Virus record (IMG/VR): IMGVR_UViG_3300046171_000349
Span: 1 to 48,422 of that record
Origin: a virus
Length of the DNA stretch: 48,422 nucleotides
Reading direction: 5' to 3' (one strand)
The notes below the pieces were generated by a model, which saw nothing but the letters and a program-made list of their open reading frames with translations, had not been told where the DNA came from and did no database searches. This document shows positions 6,737 to 13,790 of this stretch, piece after piece; the first letter of the stretch is position 1; the number at the start of each line of letters is the position of its first letter. The position numbers were made by a program, and so were the translations under genes.

Positions 6737-7326
6737 AGGATCTCTCCAGGCCACCAAGGAGGTGGCGGTGTGTGCGCCCACTTCGCGAAGCGGGCTTTAT
6801 CGTTGATGTAGAATTCACGATACGTACGTACCGGGTTGTCAGGGTATCTCACGTGATCCTTAACCGCGAGGGGTACAGGCAGCTTGCGCCTCCTGTGCAT
6901 CGCGGGCGGTCTCTGTGGGAGCGAGTCATAGAACGTCACGCTCTTGTGTCGCCGATGATAGCGACGCGTGTACTCCTCGCCTAGAGCGCGGAGCAGACGC
7001 TCTGTGTATTGCATCCCGTACCAGCACTCCTTGACCCACACGGCGCAAGGGTGATTTCTCATCCGCGGCGTATAGTGCGTCTTGAACTCCTCCTCGTACG
7101 AGGGCTCGTCGAAGAGCGAGGGCGTGCTGTGAGACACAGACAGGTCCTCCGCGATCTGACTGACCTGATCGACCGTGAGCTCGCCGAGTAGGATACGCGC
7201 CGTGACGAGCATCTGACACAACTCGACAGGCATCTTGTTGGTGTGCTGGTCACAGTGCCACCGCGCGGAGAGCGCTGGGTCACGCGAGAGATAGAAGATG
7301 TTGAAGTCACACCTCCTTTCTGTCAC
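6733..7326 (-). CDS. Conserved phage protein of unknown function (CDxHxxKMxxE family)
   Basis: A 197-residue protein of a type I recognise from many myoviruses, including T4-like cyanophages. The shared pattern is an N-terminal NIFYLSRDP, then HCDQHTNKMPVELCQML (usual form CDKHVVKM..E..Q.L), a central NHPCAVWVKEC, EEYTRRYHRRHKS and a C-terminal PVRTYREFYINDK. The charged, invariant-looking Asp/His/Lys/Glu set suggests an enzyme, but no activity is established to my knowledge. It starts at GTG 7326 with GAGGTGA upstream and couples into the next two genes by ATGA and GTGA overlaps. Confidence 0.7.
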   Translation of the reverse strand: MTERRCDFNIFYLSRDPALSARWHCDQHTNKMPVELCQMLVTARILLGELTVDQVSQIAEDLSVSHSTPSLFDEPSYEEEFKTHYTPRMRNHPCAVWVKECWYGMQYTERLLRALGEEYTRRYHRRHKSVTFYDSLPQRPPAMHRRRKLPVPLAVKDHVRYPDNPVRTYREFYINDKARFAKWAHTPPPPWWPGEIL

Positions 7327-7396
7327 GGTTTTATCACCTCAAAGTGTTGATATTTATAACCTTTATCCCGTGATAACTCTCTGAAAGGAGGGCGAC

Positions 7397-7669
7397 ATGA
7401 ATAAACTCAAGCCCGTTGAGGTCACAGGCCTCATCCCCCTTATGAGACAAAGCGGTAACGACCTCGCCACTTACGAGCACTGCGATTGCGGAGGCAGCCG
7501 CGAGTGTCCTTACTGTGAAGGGACCGAGATGCGCGAGGTCGTCGCGCGATACTTTATGGTCGACACTAACTCTACGGTCGCGGACGTGATCATTGAGTTG
7601 GACTTGAGCGCGAAGGCGACCGTCCGCTTGACGAGAGCCGTAGGCATACTCTTCGCTATTGTGACCTAG
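7397..7669 (+). CDS. Small Cys-rich protein
   Basis: A 90-residue protein with a strong start: AGGAGG five bases before ATG 7397, preceded by GTGATAAC. It contains HCDCGGSRECPYCEG at about 34-48, a CxC...CPYC zinc-binding arrangement. The remaining C-terminal part has strand/helix character (VADVIIELDLS, then TRAVGILFAIV). Its stop codon lies inside the left arm of the long hairpin before thyX, so this gene and thyX are probably co-transcribed. Function unknown. Confidence 0.65.
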   Translation: MNKLKPVEVTGLIPLMRQSGNDLATYEHCDCGGSRECPYCEGTEMREVVARYFMVDTNSTVADVIIELDLSAKATVRLTRAVGILFAIVT

Positions 7670-7744
7670 CGCTAAGCGAGATATGGTGACCGTCCCGCTC
7701 CGCACGGAGCGTGCGCGGTGAACACCTATCTCTCTTAGCGCTAG
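7666..7744 (+). promoter_or_regulatory. Long interrupted hairpin in the thyX leader
   Basis: Five paired blocks nest perfectly: 7666-7676 with 7734-7744 (11 bp), 7678-7683 with 7727-7732 (6 bp), 7685-7688 with 7123-free bulge then 7723-7726 (4 bp), 7689-7692 with 7716-7719 (4 bp), and 7696-7702 with 7705-7711 (7 bp) closed by a CA loop. The outer arm covers the stop of the upstream gene and the first AG of the thyX AGGAGG. No T-run follows, so it is not an intrinsic terminator. A translational control element for thyX, or a processing site, is the simplest inference. The outer arms contain the palindrome TTAGCGCTA. Confidence 0.7.
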
Positions 7745-7752
7745 GAGGCTCT

Positions 7753-8436
7753 ATGCTCGCTATTTACCCTTACGGGGATGACTACGGCTGTGTCGCGAAG
7801 ATCAGCTCTACGGGTGATGACCGGACGGCCGTGTGCGCCGCCCGCGTCTCTTTTTTACGCGATGGTGATGATCCGGACGACAAGCGCGACGAGCGCCTCC
7901 TGCGCTTCATGATCAAGGAGGGACATACGTCACCTTTTGAGCATGCTGGGATCACTCTTAGGATCACATGTCCTATGTTTGTCAGGTCTCAGATCATGCG
8001 TCATCGTACGTTCTCGTTCAATGAGGTGTCGCGCAGATACACGTCAGAGGAGATCAAGGTCTATGTCCCCTCGGCGCTGCGTATGCAGTCTGAGAAGAAC
8101 CTGCAGTGCAGCGAGTCAGGGTCTCACATCCAAGAGGAGGCCGCTGTGATCGACGCGATGGATCAAGCCTTACAGGCGTCGCTGCGCGCTTACAGCTACT
8201 TGATCTATAAAGGCGTGTCGCGCGAGCAGGCGAGAGGCGTGCTCCCTCAGAACACGTACACGACGTTCTGGATGACCGGCAGTCTCCACAACTGGTTCAA
8301 GTTCCTCAAGCTGAGGCTCCATGAACACAGTCAGGAGGAGACGCGTCTGATCGCACAAGCCGCACTGACGATCATCCAAGAGGACTTCCCGCTCACGACG
8401 AGTCTCATGAAGGAGCTCGGTAAGCTGGAGGGCTAA
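7753..8436 (+). CDS. thyX: Flavin-dependent thymidylate synthase ThyX
   Basis: Converts dUMP to dTMP using methylenetetrahydrofolate with FAD and NADPH; cytoplasmic, usually a homotetramer. The 227-residue product carries the ThyX signature RHRTFSFNEVSRRY (83-96), preceded by HTSPFEH (58-64), which contributes to FAD and dUMP binding, and a C-terminal region with VLPQNTYTTFWMTGSLHNW. Length is in the normal 220-250 range. The start at 7753 has AGGAGG four bases upstream. It takes dUMP made by the dCMP deaminase at 4033. Translation may be controlled by the adjacent hairpin. Confidence 0.95.
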   Translation: MLAIYPYGDDYGCVAKISSTGDDRTAVCAARVSFLRDGDDPDDKRDERLLRFMIKEGHTSPFEHAGITLRITCPMFVRSQIMRHRTFSFNEVSRRYTSEEIKVYVPSALRMQSEKNLQCSESGSHIQEEAAVIDAMDQALQASLRAYSYLIYKGVSREQARGVLPQNTYTTFWMTGSLHNWFKFLKLRLHEHSQEETRLIAQAALTIIQEDFPLTTSLMKELGKLEG

Positions 8437-8455
8437 AAAGCATACGTGCGTATGC
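8435..8455 (-). terminator. Intrinsic terminator for the leftward genes 9314-8511
   Basis: On the minus strand, GCATACG-CA-CGTATGC (stem 8455-8449 with 8446-8440) is followed at once by TTTTT (8439-8435). It lies 56 bases past the stop of the leftward gene at 8511 and at the 3' end of thyX, so it closes the convergent pair on the leftward side. Confidence 0.75.
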
Positions 8456-8510
8456 CCTCTACACACGCGCCCACCTCCGTAGCGCGTGCGTGGTGCTCAA
8501 GGAGAACGTA

Positions 8511-9104
8511 TCAGTCTACACTGACGTCTCCCCCTTCGTCAACTTGGCAGTCCTCACAGGTGTGCTCCTTGTCCGCCACGTCTCCGTCAACGTCGCGGAT
8601 GTCAAAGCTCCAACCACAGTCCTTGCAGGGCCTGCGGTGAAACTCCGTCTCGCACCAGTCCGAGCAGAACGGAAGGTTTGCGCTGTCATGCGTGTCGAAC
8701 GACTGATCGCACTCCTCACACACGAAGACAGCCTCCTCTTCGATACAGCCTCCATCTTGGATAAGGCTGAGCGCGTTCTTTAACTCTTCGTTCTCGAGCG
8801 CGGTGGGCGGCACGACGAGCGCTTTGATCCACCCGCCCAGCCACTGAAGGTTGAGGATGTTGTAATCGCCGCCCCAGCCTTCAGGCTCCTCGACGTCCTC
8901 GTGCGCGTCACAGACCTCGCTACACAGCTCCTTGAGGAGACGGTAGTTGGCGCGTGCGTACCCCGAGCATCGGTCCTCGTCCTGCTGTGTCGCGATGCAG
9001 ACCCAATCCTCGATCCCCTCCTCGTCTTCAGACAAGAAGATCGGGATCGATTGGTTCCACATTCGTGACATCTCACGAACTGTAGTTAACTCAGATACGT
9101 CCAT
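8511..9104 (-). CDS. Hypothetical protein with C-terminal double zinc ribbon
   Basis: A 197-residue acidic protein. The ATG at 9104 follows AAAGGA with seven bases spacing. Residues 1-120 are a Trp-rich alpha/beta region (IPIFLSEDEEGIEDWVCIA; LQWLGGWIKALVVP). From about 128 there is CEECDQSF, then FCSDWC, then CKDCGWSF and CEDC: eight Cys in CxxC pairs, consistent with two zinc-binding knuckles. No catalytic motif recognised. Transcription ends at the hairpin at 8435-8455. Confidence 0.65.
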   Translation of the reverse strand: MDVSELTTVREMSRMWNQSIPIFLSEDEEGIEDWVCIATQQDEDRCSGYARANYRLLKELCSEVCDAHEDVEEPEGWGGDYNILNLQWLGGWIKALVVPPTALENEELKNALSLIQDGGCIEEEAVFVCEECDQSFDTHDSANLPFCSDWCETEFHRRPCKDCGWSFDIRDVDGDVADKEHTCEDCQVDEGGDVSVD

Positions 9105-9107
9105 GTT

Positions 9108-9314
9108 TTAATCCTTTATGAGCCTAACTCGGGCTCTGTCACATACTTTCATATTTCTCTTTGCGATATCCCAGTACCACGAGAGCATGTTTACGAGTTG
9201 TAACAGAGCGCGTGCCTCTTCGTCTGAGAGCTTATCGGCCGATTTCTTTAACACCTGTCGGTTAAAAACAGCGGGCGCGTTCGCGATCGCTGCTCTGAGG
9301 TCTTGCCTGAGCAT
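9108..9314 (-). CDS. Small hypothetical protein
   Basis: A 68-residue basic, mainly helical protein (MLRQDLRAAIANAP start; LSDEEARALLQLVNMLSWYW in the middle; Arg/Lys-rich end). The start at 9314 has AAAGGA six bases upstream; the longer frame to 9329 has none. It is followed after 3 bases by the zinc-ribbon gene. It is divergent from the DpdA-like gene across the 9315-9425 promoter region. Confidence 0.6.
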   Translation of the reverse strand: MLRQDLRAAIANAPAVFNRQVLKKSADKLSDEEARALLQLVNMLSWYWDIAKRNMKVCDRARVRLIKD

Positions 9315-9425
9315 AATGCTTCCTTTCAAGAGAGACGGTCATCGCCTCTCTACCGTGTTATCACAGCATACTTTAGATACGCACATGCGGCTTCCCTGAG
9401 TGATAACAATGTGAAAGGAGGTACT

Positions 9426-10355
9426 ATGCGTATCAAGCATTACAAGAGCGGGTCGAACAGGACCCCTGATATACTCGCGTTCACAGCGCTTAACTTACCG
9501 TTCGGTGTAGTCGCGACAGAGCTTAGGAAAGAGCAGAGAGAGCTACTCACGAGGGAGATACCTATCGAGTTATTTGTCGACTCAGGTGCGTTCGGGGAAG
9601 TAGACGCTGATCTCAACGTGATACATCCCATATCTGACGACGAGTGGGATTACATTTTTGACGTCTATGAAGAGATGGCACGCGCGCACGCGCACCGCGT
9701 CACAGTCGTCGCGCCTGACCGTATCGGAAATCAGACAGAGACGCTCGTGCGGATGGCTACCTATGCCGAAAGAGTATATGAGCTCACGTGTCTGGGCGCG
9801 CGTGTACTCGTACCGATCCAAAAGGGTGAGGTGTGTCTGTCTGAGTTTTATGAGCAAGCGCGGTACTTTCTCGGTTTTGCGGACAATGTGAGATATGTTC
9901 CTGCCATCCCTATGAAGAAGGACGCGACTTCTGTCTCTGAGCTCGAGAGGTTTGTCAAAGACGTACGTCCGCGCGAGCTGCACCTGTTAGGTATAGGACC
10001 TATGAACAGGAACATCGGCAAGATCTTAAAGGCGTGCCCGTATGTACCTGAGCTGACGATGGACTCTAACGTGTTAACCGCTAAGGTAGGTAGAAAGGGT
10101 TCTAAACCGCGACCCCTTACACGCGCTGCCGACAAGGCCTCTGTCTTGATAGAGGCGCACTTAGGTCCAAAGCGCGTGACTTACAGAGGGCAGGAGTTTA
10201 TGCTCGACGGCGCGTCTTCTGAGTGGGGTGATCGGTACGCGGCATCTGCGAACGCAGACTACGCGTTTCACGAACAGGTGATCTGGCCTAGACGGGATCC
10301 GGCGTGTATGAGACAGATAAAGAAGCTGTCCGCCATCCTAGATGTCTTCGGGTGA
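9426..10355 (+). CDS. DpdA/TGT-like base-exchange enzyme, putative DNA 7-deazaguanine insertion
   Basis: A 309-residue protein that I read as a member of the tRNA-guanine transglycosylase fold, in the compact phage form related to DpdA, which swaps guanine in DNA for a 7-deazaguanine. Seen: FVDSGAFGEV (50-59; VDSGxF is the TGT base-pocket Asp), VTVVAPDRIGNQTETL (93-107), RVLVPIQKG (126-134), ELHLLGIG (184-191; TGT G-G-L/LGIG segment) and LTMDSNVLTAKVGR (210-223; candidate nucleophile D213). The CxCxxC zinc site of bacterial tRNA TGT is absent. No preQ0 synthesis genes are in this window, so the base would come from elsewhere in the genome or the host. The start has AGGAGG upstream after GTGATAAC. 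Confidence 0.65.
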   Translation: MRIKHYKSGSNRTPDILAFTALNLPFGVVATELRKEQRELLTREIPIELFVDSGAFGEVDADLNVIHPISDDEWDYIFDVYEEMARAHAHRVTVVAPDRIGNQTETLVRMATYAERVYELTCLGARVLVPIQKGEVCLSEFYEQARYFLGFADNVRYVPAIPMKKDATSVSELERFVKDVRPRELHLLGIGPMNRNIGKILKACPYVPELTMDSNVLTAKVGRKGSKPRPLTRAADKASVLIEAHLGPKRVTYRGQEFMLDGASSEWGDRYAASANADYAFHEQVIWPRRDPACMRQIKKLSAILDVFG

Positions 10356-10403
10356 CCGGGGATGGGCGCGTACGCACCTATCTCTTTAGCTCTACATGGG
10401 AGG
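10351..10403 (+). promoter_or_regulatory. Leader element related to the thyX hairpin
   Basis: GGTGACCG at 10351 and CACCTATCTC followed by TTTAGCTCTACATGGGAGG (10385-10403) match blocks of the thyX leader (GGTGACCG and CACCTATCTC, then CTTAGCGCTAGGAGG) in order. The outer left arm of the thyX hairpin is missing here, so only part of the structure can form. It overlaps the stop of the upstream gene, as at thyX, and ends in the Shine-Dalgarno of the gene at 10409. Confidence 0.5.
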
Positions 10404-10408
10404 TCTAG

Positions 10409-10525
10409 ATGCGGTACACCTACATCGCATTATGTATTATACTGTTCTTTATCTATCTGAGAGCCTCGACGCGGTGCGTATACATCGACGGGGATTACGG
10501 GAGTGTGTGTCATGTTTCTAGGTAA
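10409..10525 (+). CDS. 38-residue membrane peptide
   Basis: A short gene that begins MRYTYIALCIILFFIYLRAS and has one clear membrane segment (about residues 4-17) followed by an Arg and a short polar tail with two Cys. GGGAGG lies five bases before ATG 10409, preceded by the conserved TTTAGCTCTACATG motif, so the translation start is well supported. It overlaps the next gene by 14 bases. Small single-TM peptides in this position can be lysis accessories or host-membrane effectors; no family recognised. Confidence 0.55.
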   Translation: MRYTYIALCIILFFIYLRASTRCVYIDGDYGSVCHVSR

Positions 10526-11621
10526 GTTCGCGAATATAGACCGTCACATAAAGAAAGCGTCAGCACCTCGCGACTACAAGCGTGAGTACCGTCTGTTCCA
10601 CAGCTCACCAGAAGCCAAGCGTAACCGCGCCAAGCGTAACCTGTGGAACCGCAGGCTCAAGGGCAAAGTACCCGCGGGCTACGAGATCGATCATAAGCGT
10701 CAGCTCCGCGACGGCGGAGGCAACGGGCGTGACAACATACGCTTCATGCGCATATCCAAGAACAGAGCAGAGCACAACAGGAGAAGAGTCGTGAGAGACC
10801 ACATGCGAAAAGAGTCCGCGTTTAAGCAGAAGCGCTACGAGGTCGATCGTGACAAGGTACGAAGAGAAGCACGCAAGACTAACAAGCGGGCAGCGGGGAG
10901 TATTGGACTGCTTCTAGGCGGACTCGCTGGGAGTAAGCTAGGGCCTGTTGGGATTGCAGGAGGTGCTTTAGGTGGAGGACTCATCGGAGTAAAGGCTGGG
11001 ACCGCTCTACGTCCGAGCGACAAGACGGTCGAGAATATAGCACGTATGTACGAGAGGGAGATCAATCAAGACAAGTTGAGTGATCTAGAGTTAGCCGCCA
11101 GAGGCAACGCGAATTACGGAGGAAGTGTATACGACAGAGAGGCTTTGATCAGAAAGTTTTCGAAGACCGCATCGTTCGATCCCTATCAATGGGTTTATGA
11201 CTCCTTGGTTAAGGAGGCTCAAGCCATAGCGACCAAGCGTGACCCTGCGAAGTGGTCAGCCGCGAAGCGTGAGGCTAAGGCTAAGATGGGTGGAAAGCAC
11301 TCAGCGCGCGCGATGCAGCTCGCGACACAGATCTACAAGAAGAAGGGCGGGACCTATGCCGGAAAGAAACCCTCCTCGTCTAGCAACAAGCTCCGAAAAT
11401 GGACAAAGCAGAAGTGGAAGTGGAGCGGAGGAGACACGCCCGGCGAGGGAGGCAAGGGGGTCTATCTCCCCAAGCGATCCGCCGAGCAGCTCTCGTCCAC
11501 TAAGTCCGGAAGAGCTAAGCTCCGCCAGGCGTCTCGCGTCAAGAGGGAAGCTACCTCGCGTGGCCGACAGTTCTCCTCTCATGGCCTCCACCTTGGGAAG
11601 AAGCGGAGCGAGGTGTCCTGA
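10512..11621 (+). CDS. HNH-like, membrane segment and DUF5872-like multidomain protein
   Basis: A 369-residue basic protein with three parts. Residues 54-92 carry an HNH-like core: EIDHKRQLRDGG, N75, then RAEHNRRR with H88. Residues about 121-152 are a Gly/Leu-rich hydrophobic stretch (SIGLLLGGLAGS, GGALGGGLIGV). Residues about 213-232 hold KTASFDPYQWVYDSL, a motif shared with the virion-region protein at 32422. From about 237, DPAKWSAAKREAKAK, SARAMQLATQIYKKKGG and KLRKWTKQKWKW match what I recall of the DUF5872 phage domain. The start at 10512 has GGGAG eight bases upstream. A nuclease delivered or anchored at a membrane is possible; activity is unproven. Confidence 0.6.
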   Translation: MFLGKFANIDRHIKKASAPRDYKREYRLFHSSPEAKRNRAKRNLWNRRLKGKVPAGYEIDHKRQLRDGGGNGRDNIRFMRISKNRAEHNRRRVVRDHMRKESAFKQKRYEVDRDKVRREARKTNKRAAGSIGLLLGGLAGSKLGPVGIAGGALGGGLIGVKAGTALRPSDKTVENIARMYEREINQDKLSDLELAARGNANYGGSVYDREALIRKFSKTASFDPYQWVYDSLVKEAQAIATKRDPAKWSAAKREAKAKMGGKHSARAMQLATQIYKKKGGTYAGKKPSSSSNKLRKWTKQKWKWSGGDTPGEGGKGVYLPKRSAEQLSSTKSGRAKLRQASRVKREATSRGRQFSSHGLHLGKKRSEVS

Positions 11622-11669
11622 ACCAATCCCACCCCCTATGTTTCTAGATGAAGACGAAGAGGAGACACC

Positions 11670-11906
11670 ATGCATGCACTGCGAAAATGTTATCTGTTCT
11701 TGCTGATCGCGTGTATGGCTACGTGTGATCACGCAGACGATCAGAGCTATAACCCTTACAGGAGTCCTTGCGAGGCCTTGTTGGATAAGCTCGAGGATTG
11801 TATCGGAGGCAGACCCTCACTGAGAGGTGCGTGCACTGACAGAAAGGCCGAGAGGTTACTCGAGATGTCCTGTGCCGAGATCATAAGTAACCTCAGAGGT
11901 GAGTAG
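11670..11906 (+). CDS. Predicted small lipoprotein
   Basis: A 78-residue product with a short basic N-terminus (MHALRK), a hydrophobic stretch (CYLFLLIAC) and a lipobox LIAC, giving a lipid-anchored Cys at about residue 15. The mature part has paired Cys (CEALLDKLEDC, then GACTDRK and MSCAEII). GAGGAG lies five bases before ATG 11670. It could be an outer spanin component or an exclusion lipoprotein, but no inner spanin partner is evident; the link to the cyclase that follows after 2 bases is by operon only. Confidence 0.6.
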   Translation: MHALRKCYLFLLIACMATCDHADDQSYNPYRSPCEALLDKLEDCIGGRPSLRGACTDRKAERLLEMSCAEIISNLRGE

Positions 11907-11908
11907 CG

Positions 11909-12757
11909 ATGGCTAAGCAGTACACGCTCAAGGAGAGACGCCTCGCGATTGTGCTGCTCGACATCATCGGATCAACCGCGTTCGTGCAGAAGGTGGGAGC
12001 GCTCAAGGCCGCGGAGTGGTTTCAATACCATGACACGCTCACCCGCCGCTTATGTATTAAGTACAGCGGGCGGGAGATCGACAGGAGTGACGGGTTCTTG
12101 ATGTCCTTTGAGAGACCTGTCGACGCGGTCAACTTCGCTCTGATGTACCAGAAGACGGTACCTAAGAAGACGAGGCTGGGCACACGCATCGGGATACACT
12201 GGGGTAAGGTCATCGAGGTCCAGCAGGATGAGCTCTGGCAGGCTGTCGGCGCGAAGAGCGTAGAGCTAGAGGGGATCGCGAAGAACATCGCGGCGAGGAC
12301 GATGAGTCTATGCGGCGCGGGTCAGGTACTCCTCACTGAGGAGGCGATGAAGGCTGCGCAGGGGAGGGTCAATCGCTTCACACCTGAAGGGACAAGGTAC
12401 GCGTGTGTCGGGTCTTATCGCTTCAAGGGCGTAGCTTCGGCGCAGACGGTGTACGCGGTAGGCCAGACCATCGAGTCTCTACAGCCACCGAAAGGCAGCG
12501 AGAAGGTTAAGCGTCTCGGAGGACCGCGTTATGTCAGGTCACGAGTTCGTGATCGAAAGATCATGGAGTGGGTCTGGTGGCTGACGTACCGGCTAGGCTT
12601 TGTCGCCCTTATATTCTGGCTCTACGTGTTTCATGGTCTCTGGAGTACGCAGTTCGGTCGCGATCTTCTCGGGATGCAGTACATGTGGTGGGTAGAGGAT
12701 CTCAACGCCTACATGTTAAGATTGTTTACGTTTATTATAGAAGGGGCAATCTTTTGA
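11909..12757 (+). CDS. Class III nucleotidyl (adenylate/guanylate) cyclase with C-terminal membrane anchor
   Basis: A 282-residue protein. Residues 11-185 are a class III cyclase catalytic domain: LLDIIGSTAF with metal-binding D18, REIDRSDGFLMSFE (55-68) with the second metal Asp D61, RIGIHWGKV (93-101), and AKNIAARTMSL (124-134) with N126 and R130, the transition-state Asn and Arg. All core catalytic residues are present, so it is predicted active; whether the product is cAMP, cGMP or a pyrimidine cNMP cannot be read. Residues about 221-245 are a strong membrane helix (WVWWLTYRLGFVALIFWLYV) and 255-282 a second hydrophobic region. Its stop overlaps the start of the two-TM gene. Such cyclases are common in bacteria and rare in phages. 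Confidence 0.85.
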   Translation: MAKQYTLKERRLAIVLLDIIGSTAFVQKVGALKAAEWFQYHDTLTRRLCIKYSGREIDRSDGFLMSFERPVDAVNFALMYQKTVPKKTRLGTRIGIHWGKVIEVQQDELWQAVGAKSVELEGIAKNIAARTMSLCGAGQVLLTEEAMKAAQGRVNRFTPEGTRYACVGSYRFKGVASAQTVYAVGQTIESLQPPKGSEKVKRLGGPRYVRSRVRDRKIMEWVWWLTYRLGFVALIFWLYVFHGLWSTQFGRDLLGMQYMWWVEDLNAYMLRLFTFIIEGAIF

Positions 12758-13236
12758 ACGAGAGAGAGACGAATGATTTATCCGAGAAAGCGAAGCGCGG
12801 CTGGTGGGCGAGCGTAGTCTTCATGCTGCTCATAGTGGCCTTGATCATCTTCCTAAGCTACGTAAAGATCGTAGAGGAGAACAGGGACATACTCATCGGC
12901 ATCATCGGGATGCTCACCGGAAGCATAAGCTCCATGCTCGCGATCGCGAGTGGACGGGACCCCAGCGAGATGGATGAGCTGAAGGGGAAGCTGTCTGACG
13001 CGAACGCTGACAGGCAAGCCTTGATCGCGAGGTTGCGTGACGCTCAGATACAGATGCAGCTACTACGCGAGCAGATCTTTGAGCTTCAGACATCCGTGAT
13101 CGAGAAGCTGTCCGTGTTCGTAAACGGGGAGAGGCCAATCAAGACAAGAGACGAGGGAGATGTTAGACTCCCTGACGTTGTAGAGGATTGGCTTCCCGTC
13201 AATCGAGAGACACATATAGACGAGGACGAGACATGA
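12754..13236 (+). CDS. Two-TM coiled-coil protein, holin-like or cyclase partner
   Basis: A 160-residue protein from TTG 12754 (AAGGGG seven bases upstream; TTGA overlap with the cyclase stop). Residues 17-39 and 46-66 are membrane helices (VVFMLLIVALIIFLSYV and ILIGIIGMLTGSISSMLAI). Residues about 70-115 form a coiled coil (DELKGKLSDANADRQALIAR). The tail is acidic. The small size, two membrane helices and location near the endolysin fit a holin. The strict coupling to a cyclase also fits a membrane partner of a nucleotide signal, but no cyclic-nucleotide-binding domain is visible. Confidence 0.6.
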   Translation: MNERETNDLSEKAKRGWWASVVFMLLIVALIIFLSYVKIVEENRDILIGIIGMLTGSISSMLAIASGRDPSEMDELKGKLSDANADRQALIARLRDAQIQMQLLREQIFELQTSVIEKLSVFVNGERPIKTRDEGDVRLPDVVEDWLPVNRETHIDEDET

Positions 13237-13790
13237 ATCACATGACACATACCGCGGGAGGACTAGAGGCGCGCATGGTTAAGCGTCAGCTCAAGGAGAT
13301 CTGCGAGATGGCAGAGGAGCTCTACTGCTGTCTCAACGATCATGACGATATCCATGAGTGGGTTCAGGTCAAGATGGCGACTATTCATGATCGCCTCAAC
13401 AGCGTACACTCGTACATGATGTACGAGATGAAGTACCCTAAAGATGAGCTCAGATTAGGTAAGTATGCGTCTGTTGAGTACAGAGGGAGGAGATTCCCTG
13501 GCTATAATCAGCCCATCGCGAGCGACCGACCTAACAAGAAGAAGATGGTGCTCGCCAAGAAGGGCGACCAAGTTAAGCTGATCCACTTCGGGCAGAAGGG
13601 ATACAAGCACAACTACTCTAAGAGCGCGAAGTCTAACTACCTCTCTCGGTCCGCGGGCATACGCAACAAGAGCGGCGGTCTGACGATGAACGATAAGTTT
13701 AGCCCTAACTACTGGTCGCGTCGCGTGCTGTGGCCTAAGAATCAAAGGGCTGATGGGAGCGCCGCGAACAAGAGGCGCCGAGGAGCTTAG
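13233..13790 (+). CDS. Conserved phage protein with C-terminal IHFGxKGY domain
   Basis: A 185-residue protein. The ATG at 13233 overlaps the previous stop (ATGA). Residues 15-65 are a helical region (VKRQLKEICEMAEELYCCL; HDRLNSVHSYMMYE) common at the N-terminus of small virion or neck-region phage proteins. Residues about 105-175 contain VKLIHFGQKGYKHNYS, YLSRSAGI, MNDKFSPNYWSRRVLW, a compact basic domain I have seen in several tailed-phage proteins without known function. The end is very basic. It converges with the metalloprotease gene, overlapping by 4 bases. Confidence 0.6.
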   Translation: MNHMTHTAGGLEARMVKRQLKEICEMAEELYCCLNDHDDIHEWVQVKMATIHDRLNSVHSYMMYEMKYPKDELRLGKYASVEYRGRRFPGYNQPIASDRPNKKKMVLAKKGDQVKLIHFGQKGYKHNYSKSAKSNYLSRSAGIRNKSGGLTMNDKFSPNYWSRRVLWPKNQRADGSAANKRRRGA

